Shown in pieces: positions 9,804 to 24,900 of a stretch of 64,000 nt of DNA (positions are counted from its first letter, which is position 1; each line of letters opens with the position of its first letter). The translations under genes and the position numbers were made by a program. This DNA comes from Acanthosepion lycidas (taxonomy: Eukaryota > Mollusca > Cephalopoda > Sepiida > Sepiidae): positions 44,435,341-44,499,340 of the forward strand of contig OZ010613.1 of the NCBI GenBank assembly GCA_963932145.1, given 5' to 3'. The notes beneath the pieces were generated by a model. The model ran no database searches and was not told the origin of the DNA. It saw nothing but the letters and a program-made list of their open reading frames with translations.

Positions 9804-12800
9804 GTAAGTGTTCTGTACCATTTAGGCTTTGAAGATAACATGTGTAGACTAAAAAAAGAAAATCCATCAAAAGATTTTTGATAAACATTCAATTCCATTT
9901 CATGTTTTGTTTACCACAGGTTTCTAAGATATTGCTAATTAAATTATTGTTATTGTTACTTCATCGTTTCAAACGAATTCTGCATATTTACTTTCGCTAC
10001 ATCAATTTTGATGGCATAGTCAGTTTTAGCGTTTCAAATTACAGGGTAGTCCGAAAGTCTTGTCACCTCCCTACCAAAACGTAATGAGAATAACAATACA
10101 GTTGAGTAATACAAAAAAAGCACATGTACTGGATTCAGTTTATTCAATTCACTTTTATTGACGCTCTCACACACCGAGAAGATCTCTGAATATCGTTTTC
10201 GTGGCACACAAAAATGATGCGGCGCCATGTCCTGTATGATATTTTACGACGGAACTGTGCTTTGTTGATTGTTCAGGCTCTCCGCGAACACAGTGGTGCT
10301 TTTTAGATTGAAGAAAAAAAAACACTAAACAGTTTTACTTTTATTTTTCCCTGTGATGCGACTCATAAGTCCTTACTCATCCTTCTGATAGAAGCGAATC
10401 CAAGAAAGTTTACTTTCAATATAAAGGAGATAAATTAGCATTTATGTAAAAAATATACAGGGTGGTTCGAAAGTCTCGTCACCCTAATTTTCTATTTCAA
10501 CGCTCTGTGTGGTAATATTAGGTTGGTGCAAAAATAATGACGTAATAAGGTCGTTTTTTGACGTATTTTTTAACGTCAAAACCGACATTATTACGTCATT
10601 ATTTTTGCACTAACCTAAATCAAGGAGAGAGTTTCACGATACTGTTCGGCGAAACACAACATTGGGATTGATGTCCATTATTCGGTGAAAAACTGGGAGA
10701 GGGACACCATGCTATGTTTACACAATAATAAACTTCTGACCCACAAATTACTCATCTCTTGTTTGTATCTCTACAGCAGTGTTTCTCAACTTTTTTCACT
10801 TCAGGGCGCACTTGTCAAATAACTAAAACTCTGGGGTGGACTTTAAATTTTAATAAGGAAAAATAAATCCTGAAATATTTGAAAATAGGAAAATAATAAA
10901 TAAGTCTCCTGAAATAAGAATTTATTTTTAAGACATTGCATTGCTTGTTGTTTCTAGCTTTTTAAAAATAAAGATTTTTTTAAATATAAAAATAATTAAT
11001 AAATTATTCTTCTGTTAACTTGGGATGCACCGGTTGAGAAATTCTGCTCTACAGCATCAGCCATTATTAGAAATTTATATTAAACATATTACACACAAAT
11101 GAATTAATCTGACAATCAGCTGAAATTAAAATGCTTGCTTTTAATTTTGTTCATATTAAAATTTGTGCCAGACCTTTAGTTAGTAGAAAATTGGTGATGT
11201 TCTTGTAATTGTAGTTCCTTTACTGCTTCAAGGTAAAGTATCTTTAAAATAGTTCATGAATCTATATTTTAAGCTTCAAGATAGAAAAATGCTAATGATT
11301 TTTTGGCACTATTGGTTCCTGAACGATGCCAGATTATCCTTTTTGCCAGACCAACAGAAGTCACATAATATCATTTTAGTAATAGCCCTTTAACCCACTA
11401 ATTATACATCTCTCACATCTCAGCAAACAATTAAGTGATTGCACACCACATACTGTGGCTACCCAGTATATTACTTCTGTAATTGCATGAAAATTAAATA
11501 ATTTTAAATTTGTTGAGATTAAGAGAGGTACCAAGCCGCCAGTTTCTAGAAAATTGGTGGTGCACCTATATTTTTATGTAATTTTATTCTTAGGTTGAGT
11601 TAGCTGTGGACATTCATGAGTCATCCATAAAAATCCTGCAAAAAGGTCATTTGGGAGGTATTCTGTGTCATAACATAGCCTGTCAATATAGGTAGTTGCT
11701 GGGTGACCACCTTGTTTTGCTCCATGGCTAGGTGTCCAGAACAGTAGATCACTTGTGAGTTCTTGTTTTGCTTGCCAGCAGTGTCCTGCAAATTGCATTC
11801 TGCATTCATGGTCACATATCAGGGATGGGTCCATAGAGCTGTGATTCAGTTAGATGTTGTCTCCATGTGATGTTAAATATAGCTCTCAGCATCCAAGTGT
11901 TGATTCTATCAAGCTGTAGGGTTTTAGTTAACGCCCAGGCAGTGGCACCATACATTAACACTACAGTGACTCGAAAGTATCTTCACTTGGGGTTGTCTGG
12001 TAGATCAGATTTCCAGATTATATCAAATTTTTTTCAAGGCAGCCCAGGCTTTAGCTATGCAAATTTTCACATCCTGTTCAGTAGAATTTATCTTGCCTCT
12101 TTGGTATGTAAAGGATTCGACAGATTTTATTGATTCACTTGAGAAAGTTTGTATTAAGCCTTGTTGGTTGAAGCCTATGAATTCCATTTTAGAGGCATTG
12201 ACATAAAGTCAATCATCATTAGCAGCAGATTCTAGATGATGTAGAATTACTGTGGCATTGGTAACTGCAGCGATAGCTATGTCATCTGCATAGTCAATAT
12301 CTGTCAACTTTTTGCAGGATATTGACTTGAGAGTCTTGGTGATAAAGTAAAAGCAAGATGATGATGTAGTTTTAAAACAGGTATGCCACTAATTATTTGG
12401 CACTTGTGGTCCCAGAACCATGTCAGATTATCTATTTTGCTAGTTACATCATCGCAATTAAGTATCATAGCACTAACCCACAAATTATGCATCTCTTGTA
12501 TCTCTACAACGTCATTCATTGTTAGAAACCAATATTAAACTTATATTTTGCACAAAACCACTGCTCAGTGAATTAATCTGGCAATCAACTAAATTTAAAA
12601 TGCTTGCTTGTAATTTTGCAGTGTAAAACAGAATTGACAAGAAAAGTGTTGTAACCTAGAGAGGGTTATTGAATGAGGAATAACCAAAATGGAGGTTGGA
12701 AATGAAATGATAATCTTTATAAAATCAACAAAATACAATACTCACCAGCAGTGTGAACTAGGTAAACCACTGCTAGTAGTGGACTACTTAGCATATTACC

Positions 12801-15800
12801 ACTCACCCCCACTTACAATAGTCCAACGTATTTATGAGGATTGGGACATACCCGTTAGTGTTCATAGGTATGGTATATAACACTTATATTTTGCACAAAA
12901 CCACTTATAGCTGCCTAGTGGATTAGTCTGGCAATCAGCTGAATTTAAAATGCTTGCTTGTAATTTTGTTTGGATTAAAAGAGGTAACAGATCATGAGTT
13001 GCCAGAAAATCAGTGGTGTTTTTCCATTGTAGCTCCCAAAGCAAAGTATTACTCATGTGAAGTGGCTTGTGGCCATATACATTGAAACACTGGTTCTCTT
13101 ACAATCACTGAAGTTAAGCAACATCAAACCTAATCAGTACCTAGATGGATGATTGCAGGGGAATAACAGGTGCTGTAAACTTTGGTGTGAAGGTGGTGTA
13201 ATTGATAATGGCTTGGAATTGTTTATTAGAGAGCTGTTCCAATTTCAGTTGTGTTTGTTGTATTCACTTATGTGTAAATACTCTTGGGAAAGGCATGAAT
13301 CCACTTCTTTTCCCCCTAGCTATGGGTTAATTTATAATATTATATATAGACTTGTATCACTAGATCATTATTATCTCAAAAAAAAAATTCTGAGAATGTA
13401 AAAATATCTTCTGCTTTAAATAAACTGCAAAAAATTGATAAACCATAAAAAACGAATCAATCAAACCAATTTGAAGTTGAAATAAATTCTATTGCATTTC
13501 AGATTATATTTTTAGTTTTATTTTTTCTCTGATGCATAACTTTTCAGGTCCAAAGGAGGGATCAGAATAGGAGTCTAGCCTAAGAAATGTTAATTTCCTG
13601 TTTGATATGCAGAAATTGTTTATTGCTGGTTTACTGATAAGATTATCCAACCATGAAAACAGAAATCTGTCCAATCATAATAATAATATATTAGGTTGGT
13701 GCAAAAATAATTTTGTTTTCTCACATATGTTAATACGTGAGAAAACGACATTATTTTTGCATCAACCTAATACTAGTTCACTCATGCAGCAAGTAAAACC
13801 ATTCAACTAGTAAACCTTATTTCCAGACCATACATTGACAAATTATAATATTTTATTACAAATATTTAATTCACCAAAATACTATGTAACACAATACAAC
13901 CTGTCGCATGGAGCAGAGATGGACACTACCAAATAACTGCCTTTACTCTAATAAATACCATTTAGGAGCCAACATTTGAACCATGACAATCTATGAGATT
14001 ACGAAAGCCCAAACCAGCCCCAACCTTAATCCAAAGCTTTGCATTTTCTTAATAAAAAAAATGGCTGCTTATTAAAGACTAGCAGTAGAGCCCGGTGTTG
14101 CCTGGGGATGTAACAGTAAGAGATAAATCAAGTATCGACCATCATAAAGACTGAAAAATAAAATTGAGAAAGATTATTGTTTAAGGTTGATGAACATGCA
14201 TGTCTTAATCAGTTTTGTTTTTTTTTTTTTTTTTTTTTACGAATTGGTCAAAACCAAACTCAAACAAAAACATTGTTTTCAATCGTTATGAGTCTATCAA
14301 TTGAATAGAATTTTATTATAAACAATTGCCTTGTAAATGGAATTTTTAAAGCATTCTGAATGTAAAAATAAAGAAAAAAGTGTGCAAGACAATAAGAAAC
14401 ACTACCTGCCAAAAAAAAAGTGAAGTTTTGTTGAAATGGGTTGAAAAATATAGGAAATCCGATCCCATATATAAACGAACACACACACATACACAACCTG
14501 GGTTTTATAATAAGTATAACTCGATATGAGTTGTCCCCCTTTCATTCTTGCGACAGCGATGCCTCTTAAATGTGTTTTCAAATTGATTTCATGCAAAAAC
14601 AATTGTGTTTTTCCAATTTTTGGCGCTGTCAGAACCACCGCAAGGTAATTTTACGTCGTCCTGTGAAGTTTTATTGAAATCAGTTGAAAAATGTAGGAAA
14701 TCTGATCCAATATATAAACGAACAGACACACACACACACACAACCTGGGTTTTATAATAAGTATGATCTCTAAAACTAAATTTCTGTTCCTTTAAATTTT
14801 TACTAAATTATTAAAATATTGTTTTTAATTATTTAGTTTGCTTTGTGCATGGTTTAGAATCTTAAACATTTAATGTATAGATAATATGGAGATAATTAAG
14901 AAAAATTAAATCTAGGATCTAAGCTAAAAACTTAAGTTAGCTGTTAAACATTTTTTTTCTCTTCAGGTTTTAAAAATCTAAGAAAAATTTAATGATGAAA
15001 TTAGAAAGAAACATTATAATTGAACCATCAAGTCTAGTTGACTCATTGATAAAACCAAAAAAGGTTTCTTTTCGTGAAAGGTATTTTTTTTTTATTTTTC
15101 TTTTTTAAAGATCTTTCTATGCAGGGGGTACCCACACTGTCTTTGGGTTGATTGTTTAAGTTTTTTTTCCAAATTATTAAATATTTAGAATAAAACTTCA
15201 CTTTGTACCAAGTAAGATCTGAAATACTCAAACAATTTTTAATGTGAACAATAATGCCTCTTTTGGGAATGCACTAAGCTCTTCATGAAGCAGGAAGTGT
15301 TGTGGAGCATCATATGGTGAGAAAACTTTACATTTTAACAAAGCAGTAAGCTGATTTAACATTTTGAACCCTGATTCGGCTAAAGTTCATTTTGTGCAGG
15401 TATTTATCTTCTTGCTTATACACATTTTAAACCTTTTATTGAAATATGTGTATAAGGGAAAATCCTGCAAGCAATTCCAAAGGCTAGCAACTTTTAGTCT
15501 GATGCTGCTTGGCTGTTTTTATCACACCTTACACCCAGTGATTGGTGCTGCTATAAGGCAAACAAATATATTATATATATAATAATAATAGGCAAGACCA
15601 ATGAGATTTATAATTCAGAGTTCTTAGTATCTATTTTTATTTAAAAAAAAAAATAGTGCTCAATACAACAGTAGAGCATAATATTATAATTGCAACCCTA
15701 AAATAAAAAAGATGAAATTTTCCTTAACCCCAACATCTCAAAATATCAAATTTGTCTGAACTTATAAATTAAGTGAATCAATTTCAAAAAAGTTATTCTT

Positions 15801-15921
15801 AGCATCTCTTGATAATGGAATGGAACTTTGTATTTTAAATTTAATTTATATGATTGAATTTAAATTGAGGTTTCAGTTTTGAAACATGGGAATTTCGGTG
15901 TTGCGATGATTATATATTAAA

Positions 15922-15962
<41 letters not shown>

Positions 15963-18900
15963 GATAGGTAAGTTAATAAAACAAGGATAAAAGGGTACCA
16001 ATATAATCAGTATATTAAACATTTATTAATTATTAGCCATATGACAGAAATAAATCACGGAGGTAAAGGTTTTAAGTTCAGCATTTTCGGACACTCCTGT
16101 GTCCTTCATCAACAGACTGAGGAATAAGCAGAGAAATTTTTCTAATTATATATACATATATATGATTTAAAAATGAAGCAGGTATTTTCATGTAGTGCTC
16201 AATATTAAAAATAGAGCATTGATAATATTATTTTTTTATTATAATTGAAAATAATTAATATAGAGATTAACCACTTGAAAAGTGGACACAGCACCACAAA
16301 ACTGGAGTCAGGGTCATAACAACAAGGATTGATATGGACAATTACAGTTAAGTAATTAAGTATATATAATATATATGTATATACACATATACATACACAT
16401 ATAATCATGTGACATTAACTTTGTTCCATTTAACAATGTAATTTTAATATAAATGATGACAGCCCATGAAAATAAGTAATTGTAAAATATTCTAATTAAT
16501 TTGTATTTTAATTTTTTTTGCTCTTCCTTGTTTCTCTGTATGTTTTTAGCATGTTCAAAATTTTCAATAAAATAATTTTTTTTTCTTCTGATATAAAATG
16601 AATTTTTGAGTTTAAACTTTTTATCAAAAGAAAAGGTTAATTTTTATTTTTAGACTTGGTGGAATCCTCCCACCAATTGCTCAACAGCTTCATGAAGCAA
16701 ACATTGAAAATGTTGTTACAACAGCAATAAAGGAGTCTGGAGTCAGTTACCAAGTAAGAAAAATTTTCTTTTAAATTTCCAGATTATACTCCATAGATCA
16801 GTGTTTCTTTGAACTGGTGTGCCAGGGAATACTAACACACCCTGTAAAGTAGCCATGTGCACTCCAAGTTAACAGAAAAATAATTTATGAACTATTTCTA
16901 CATTTAAAAAAAATCATTATTTTTAAACCGCAACACCATGCACATGGCTTCAATGTCTAAGCCAAGTCTTTGTCATTTGATATTTTAAAGTTGATGCTAA
17001 ATTTTTTAATCTTTAAGGAGTAGATAATTCTTTCCCTTTTGACTTCCTCAAGGGATTTAAATCAGTCATTATCAGCCTCTCTAAAAAAAAAAATAAATCA
17101 GATTTTTCATAAATTTCATTGACAAGAAAATGAGAGTATGTTTATGTGGCAAATATGCATCAGTACAGATATAAAAGAGGCTCCAAAATCATGCATGGAC
17201 ATATCTGTTAAAACCAGTTACATCTGGGGTTTCCCTGTTAGCAGCAGAACAGCTTGGTATGTTCAGATATGGGGCTCTCTGCAACTTGTCTAGATCCAGG
17301 TTTCTGTCAACTGTCTCCTGTCAATAAAAGTGATGGGAAAACCAGCAGTGGGCAGTTGGCAAGACTTGGTGTCTTGTAAAGTTGGTCCCGTGGGGATTTT
17401 GTTCCTTAGTTGCTGTGCCTTCTGAGGCAGTGTCATTTTGTTACTTCCCATCTCCTTCCTTTCGCTGCCTATTACTCTCATAGTGGTTGGGAGAGCTATT
17501 TCACCCAACCTCAATGCACCCTTGCTGTAGTTTATAACAGTTTATCACATTTCAGGCCTAACATTCAAAACATTGCCAAAGTACATCAAGCACAGGTTTC
17601 ACACAGGCATACTTGTGGGTGGGGGTAACCTTCTCTCCACCTATCTATCTACATACATGCACTTTCTGTGCTCATGCTTCAGGAACCACTTTCTTAACTG
17701 TTTCTGGAGATGGGATGGAGGTATTTCATTTTTTTCTTCTTCTGGAGGTTTCAGATTAGAAGCTGGAGTTCATCTTCTGAACCCTTCACTATGACAGAGG
17801 ATTTCTTCTCTTTACTCTGGCTGCCACTTTCTTGATTCTGAATCTCTTTCTGTCTTCTTCCAAGTTTTCTCATTGTCTTTGGCTAAATCTATGGCTACTT
17901 TGTTGGGGTCCCCTTTAATTATATCATGTCTGATGCACTCATTCTCCAGCACATCAACAAAGAAATCTGCCAAATGGGCTTGAATAGTGGTATTTTCTAT
18001 TACTTCCTCAGGGACTTCATCTGCTTCCATCTCCTCTGGTTCTACCAGAGTTGTTCTTACCATCCTAAATTGTTTAATTAACCAACAAAGGAAAAGAGAC
18101 AATCTTACAAAATCTAGTTACAACCAAAAGAAAATTTCTATTAGTGGGGTGCAAAAGAAAGCAATACAAGTGAAAAAAAATACAGAGAAGACAAAAAGAC
18201 TTGTGGTGGGGCCTCAACTTGATAAAACAGGGAGACATGTTTATGCAGTTTCAGAACCTTATAGTCAATTTACTAAAGTCTGTTGATTCTTACCCCCATA
18301 AAGAATTGTCCTTTTTTATCTGTCTATATTTCTGAGATGAGGTATTATGTACATTATTTACATTATTCAAACAATTGTGTTCATCTTTGTCGCCATATTT
18401 ATTACAATGTTTCGGCCGTTCTATGCTCTGGCCTTCTTCAGGTGGTCATAATGTCGAACTGAACCCTTTATTTTGCTCACTGGGGTAGACTGTTCTAGTT
18501 CCACGTGCCATGTCTAGCTGATAACTGACATCCATTAGACATGGCACGTGGAACTAGAACAGTCTACCCCAGTGAGCGAAATAAACGGTTCAGTTCGACA
18601 TTACGACCACCTGAAGAAGGCCAGAGCATACAACGGCCAAAACATTGTAATAAGTATGGCGACAAAGATGAGGACAATAGTCTGAATAATGTATATTGTC
18701 GTTTTTTTTTCTACTCTTTTCCTTTTTCTTCTCTTCTGGTATAGGTTGAGCTGGGCACTTTGATCCAGACATCAATTAGTATAACATCAGCAACTGAAGG
18801 TCAAATTCTTGGTCATGGACACTAAATAAGACCTTTCACTGTTGCCTACACCCAGTGGTGTAACCACATTTTAGTGGTCTGTTCCTCAAGGACTTAGAAC

Positions 18901-21900
18901 AATGTTTTAACCATAGGGCTAACTCTGTGTTGGTCAATGCCGACACTGGCCCAAGCTGATTGTTGGCCACTGACCACTTCAATCCATGCCAAATTTACCC
19001 ACACTATGTTCTTGATCTTAGAGCAGTAGAAAATCGAAGGTCATAGTCTCGCAGTACTGGTTCAAGATGTGGCGAGTGCTATATTAAGAAAAAAATTATA
19101 TTCATGGCAAAAAATAAAGTCAGAAATTCATCAGGTTAATATTCAACTGGTTTATATAACTCTTGGTACAACAACAATTAACCATTTTCATATCAATCTC
19201 TATAGTGACACTGGGCCTTGTCTAAACTTCAGGAGGAGCTGGGTTCAAAGGCTTGAAATCAGGAAATCTGGTGGCAGCTGATGTAGTTTTCAGAGGCACT
19301 CAATGCAAATTCTCAGTCCAAAGTCTCCGAGCTCCCTAAAGTCATCTGTTCCCTTTGTTCCCTATTTCTGCTTTCTTAATCAACTTTCCAAATTTGGAGA
19401 TTTATCCACCTTCCTTGGGAGTAGTCACAGGAATTGCTCCTCCCTTAACTCCAACTTGTTTCACTTCACATCTCATGCCATTACTCTGAACAGGCGGGGC
19501 TAAATTCTGCCCCATTCTCCTCAGTATTTTAACTCTGTCCATTTCTCAGGGCTTGCATAACTAGCTTTGTGACAAATCTAATTTTTAAAGTGTGTAGGAG
19601 AAAGGGCATGGTTTATTCTCCTTATTGATTTCAATTCTCTGACTCCTTTCCAGCAAAAACAAACCAGATCACTTTCTCATTTTAACCTTCTGATCAATAG
19701 ATAAAAATTATTTCCAATTTTTTTTTGCCAGTGAAAATATTTTTGTTTACCTAAATTCTCAACTAAGAGACACACTGTTTTTCATCCTTGGGTCGGTCTT
19801 AGCGAAAACATAAACCAAATTACTTGCCTCTTATGACAGAATGATTTCCATAATCCTAACCCTTGCAACAGGTTAATTCTCTGTTTTCATTTCTCAATTC
19901 ATTTTTTTGCTAGTGAAAATATAAAGCCTGTTTGCTTCTCTTTTTGCCAGTGATGTGTTTTTCTAATTTCCCAAGAAAGAGATAAAGACATTTCCTGATT
20001 TGCTTTACCTGCATGCCAGATTTTCCATAGATAAAAATAAGTAAACTCTTAGTGCATCATTCCAATTCATAGGGGTGATGTAACTCAAATGGCCATTTCT
20101 TCAGTTCCACATTACCAGGGAAAATGTCTTCCATTCTCTCTATCTTCCAGTTTATATTTCATTTTGGGCTTAACACTTTTTCTCCTTAGAATTAATGTTT
20201 AACAATCTCATAGTCTCAGTGTGCAAATTTTAGGTTGCATTTGGGTAAGTATGTGAATGTTACCATTTGAAAAAAAAAAACAACTTTTTATTGCATTACA
20301 GGATATTGATGCCATTGCTGTCACAGTGAAACCTGGTCTCTCTCTCTCATTACGTGTTGGCCTTCAGCATGCAAAGCAGCTTGTTTTGGAACACAGGTAG
20401 TTATCTCCCTTTTTAACCACAAAATAACAAGTATACCTTGAAGCATTATGAGTTAAATTTCATCCTACTTTTTAAGTGTTGGTATCTATGTTAGAGGTAG
20501 AGGAATGGTACTCTTAATACCACCTTTTTTTATCTTCATATGTTGAGGAGCAGAGAGGTTGAGATTTTCTGTCCCATGATTTTGTTTAGTACCTAGGTTG
20601 ACCAACAGGTTGTGAAGAAGTTCAAAGGAGATAAAAATATACCTTGTGAAGTTACTCTACCAGACAAGTGTGTACAAATACTATCATTTTATAATGCAGC
20701 TATAATTTTTTGATTAAGTTGCCTTATCTTGGTCATGTTTACTGTTTCTTTGAATTTGTTAGATGAAATATGCCAATGTAAAAGTTTCTAATTACAAAAC
20801 ATTCCAAATCATATAGCAAAAATAACATTAAAAAAGTAGATGGGGTCCTAACAGTGTATTCCATGCCATTAAAATGTTTTTACACTAGTCTTCCAATGGG
20901 GAAGGCCAAACTGCCTGGAAAAACATCATTCAAATCCTAGTTTTTACTGGGCCTTGAATACATTTCATTTATATGGATTTTATAAAATGGCCATCAGTGC
21001 ATTGCTAAGGGAGATAATTCATTTGTTTTTTGTTTTTTTAAATGTATTTTATTCACCTGATTCTGATATATTGGATTGTATGATTTATGATTGTTGTCAG
21101 TCATAGAAATAGTCTTCTGTCTGAGCTTCTTTTGAGTTTAAAATTTGTTTATCTTGTTATACCCTTACTATTAAGAGATGAAACTGGCTTTAAACATTGC
21201 TGACCATATTTTAATTTTATAGTGAACAAATCATTGAAAATCTGTTGAGATATTTTTATCTAATATTTATCTATTTATTTATCTAATGTCTTTTGTTATT
21301 CATTTCTAGTCTGGTCTTTGTCTTATTTTATTGATTGCTTAGTTATTCAAATAATTCTTTTTTCTGCTCTGAATTTGACAAGTGGTAATGACCTTAGCAT
21401 TTAGATCACAGCAAAAAGGAAATAATCAATGTAAGCAATGTTGACATTTTTATAGTATATTTTGAAAATTTAACAAATATTATAGATTATAACATAAATG
21501 ACTACAAAAACGTTTAAACCTACAGAAATGCAAATACCATTACATGACAAACAAAGAAATAATTGTATAATACAACAGAAAAAAGAAAAAGGGACTTGAC
21601 TTGCACAGTGCCAGGTATTATGCTTGTCCTTTATAAGTTTTGATTGGTAATTCAAGTTTAGGGCTATATTTGACAGATAAATGAACGTTGCAATATCAAC
21701 CAGTACCACTTATACTAGATGGTCACATTCAGGAGTTTCTAATGTTCTGATTAACCATTTTTGTTACTTTCACTTATTAAAATGTTAATTTATATGCTAG
21801 CAAAGGCTGTATTTCTTTTCACATGAAAAATAATGAAAACATTATCTTCATTATTATTCATTTTATATGCTTCAGTATTTAAATCATTATGCACATTTTG

Positions 21901-24900
21901 GTTGTTATGCTCACAATGTTTCAGCCGTTATACCCTCTGGTCTTCTTCAGGTAACTGTTTTCTTACTTGGTTACCTTCGCAGATTTTCAAACTGAACACT
22001 CTATTCAATCCATGGGGTTAGATCGTCCTCATCCTACTTTTCATGCTTAGGGGAGATAACTCATATCAGTTAATACTTAATAGTCTTATTCACTTTTGTG
22101 TCATTTTGTCTATTTCTTGCACTGAAGCAGAGTATGTGACTTTTCAGCACTACCAAAATCTGGGATTGAACTCTCAACTTTCAATACCAAGTACAAGAAA
22201 GACACATGGAGATGGCTGGAGAGTGCTATGGCCAAAACATTGTGAGTATAACAAACAAAATGAGAAATGTTAGTTTAAATAACAAAGAATATAAAAATAA
22301 TCATTCCTTATTTCAAGATTTCCTACAAAGTCATTTTGAGATTTTTAATATATATGTGGTGACATTTTTGTATTGGGTAGCCTCAGACTAGTTTATTCTT
22401 TCAATGGCATTAGGGGTGTTTAATTTTATTTTAACTTATTCAGAAAGATTGTTTTTTTTTGGCAAAATTAGACCTTCGTCCCTGCAAAAAACTGTGTCAA
22501 AAGGATGGTTTTTCTCCTTGCCACCACTATTATTTTAACTACCTTCACTCCTTGGCAATGTTTATTGTTTTAAAATGCAATGATTAGAATTGCAATAAAG
22601 CCTAAATAGATGATGAAAGTGAATTTATATATTTATTTTTGTTCTTGAGAATTTACAACAAAAATACACTATATATTAGATTGTTTATTTACAAGAATAA
22701 TTTTATATTTACAACTAATGCAATACAATATTTATCATTTACCAATTTATAAAGAAACAAATATGAAAAACATTTTTTATTCATAAATTTATAAACATTT
22801 ACTAAAATATTTGAACCAACTATATATTATAAAGTTTGAATCCAATAAATAATATAATAAATAAATAGTTTAAATAAACAATCTAATAAATAAAATGTTT
22901 ATTTTTGTTGCCAGTTTTCAAGAATAAAAAATGCCATGTCAAAGGAAAAACCCTCCTTTGACACTCCTTTTTTTGCATTCACAAAGGTCCAAGTTTGCCA
23001 TTGTTTTTTATTTTATTGTGACAACTGTTATATCAGTGCATATTTGAAGATGCAAGAAAATATATATAAAAGAAGATAAGAACTTGAATCAAATGCAAAG
23101 AAAAAAAAACAAACATTTGTACAGTTTATGAAAAACATGAAAAATTTCCTCCTGGAAATTTCTCACTTAATGATGCTCCATAAGCAGGTTGACAATTATT
23201 AATTAAATCAAGGCATTACTTTTAATGAAAAAAAATTCAATTCCCGGGAAGACTGCAAAAGACACTGAGTAATTCCTTGTGAAGTAAAATAAAAAAAACT
23301 TCTGAGAGGATAAAGAATACCAGGTTATGTAAAGCTTGGATATGTGGATGGGGTAATGGATAATAGCTCAGAATTGTTAATCGGAGAGCTGAGTTCAAGT
23401 TGGGTTCATTATATACATTTACGTGCAAATACCCTTGGAAAAAGTATAAATCCTCCTCTTCTCCCCCAACTATGGGTTAATTTGTAAGACTTGAATCACT
23501 AAAGCTATTATTAAATTTACTCCCCTCCCTAAATAAATTGTATACGAAATATTTAGATTTCGGTATTAAACTTTAACACTCTGTAACTTTGTTTCCTGAG
23601 CAAAAAGTTTGTTCTGCCATTTCAGATGATTTACTAAACAATAAGTGTGTTTGAATCTCACAGTTGAATTGTCTTGTCCTGCTATGTCAACAAGAAAATG
23701 ACTGACTAAAATCAAGAACTAAGCTACTGCAGTTTATTGGATGCCTTATACATTGAAAATGGAAGAAATATTATGAATAATGCAGAGTGTTGAAGATTAA
23801 ATAACTCCTAGGTGATGATATGCCACTAAAAACAACCAACCACGCCTGTAAGTATGGTATTATGAAGTTGGCAGAAGATAGTGAAATGAAATGGTAGATT
23901 TGTTCTTCTGTAAGGTTGAAAATTAAGAAAAAAGTCTTTTATTCTTAATTAACTAAACAAACTTTTTTTTGCCAACCCAATATAGTATATGATTCATGCC
24001 AAGAAATACCAGATAAGGAGCCTTTTATTCTAAAAAGAATTGATCTGTGGTGGCCCCAATATGTATTTGGCTTATAGACTATGTGCTTGCTGTATTCATA
24101 ATTGTAGTATATGATTCACACCAGATTGTTCAAATCAAATTTAATGTCAATAATGAATATTTTATTTTAAGAGTAGTTGATCTATGTTGGCCCCAATATG
24201 TACTGGTTTCACCTCAGATGATAGCAAAATAGATTTTGCACTCAGTATCACACCATAGTAACTAGGTGCATCAGCAGGAAGCTACCAGGTGCAGATTCCT
24301 GCCTTACACAGGATATCAGTGTAAACAGGTGGTTGACCACCTGTGCTTAGGATGTGTACATGGATGACAGGAAGGTATTTAAGTACCCCATCCAAGAGAG
24401 AAAAAGAATCCATGTTTGAAGAAAGCCCCCAAAGCCTCACACCTATCACCAATATTAATTGATAAAGTCTGAATGTGAATAAATAATAAAGTTATGTAGA
24501 AGAGATTTCCTTTTGTGTCCCTATTAGTCTTTACAACAATGACATTATACTAATAAAGGAGACAAACTACAACAGAATTTTACTAAACAGACACTTTTAT
24601 TTGTATTGTTTCTACAGAAAACCAATGATTCCCATTCATCACATGGAAGCCCATGCACTTACTGGTCGCATGATAGAACAGTAAGTTAAAATATATTACA
24701 ACTTATTTTTTATATTACTAGTAATGGGATGTGCAGGTGGTGTAATGGATATCAGCTCAGAATGAGAAATTGGAGAGCCAAGTTCGAATTCCCATCGTGC
24801 TTGTTATATTCACTTGCATGCAAATACATTTGGAAAAGGTATAAATCTATCTCTTTCCCTCCACCCCAAGCTATGGGCTGAATAGCAGGAAAGATGTTCC

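Noticed and set aside
13068-13183. A 5S rRNA gene
   Set aside because: Too diverged from 5S, no terminator T-run at the right place, and it continues into a tRNA-type SINE.
16796-17000. A second hAT end (CAGTGTTTCTTTGAACTGG)
   Set aside because: Only one end is recognisable; no matching right end or target duplication.
17987-18286. A 99-residue plus-strand frame in OSGEPL1 intron 2
   Set aside because: Overlaps a minus-strand frame of similar quality; no domain or splice context.
24240-24540. A possible LTR, from TATA-like and polyA-like boxes
   Set aside because: No TG...CA ends, target duplication or partner repeat could be found.
24726-24800. A functional tRNA gene
   Set aside because: No cloverleaf with paired acceptor stem; the A and B boxes are those of an SINE.
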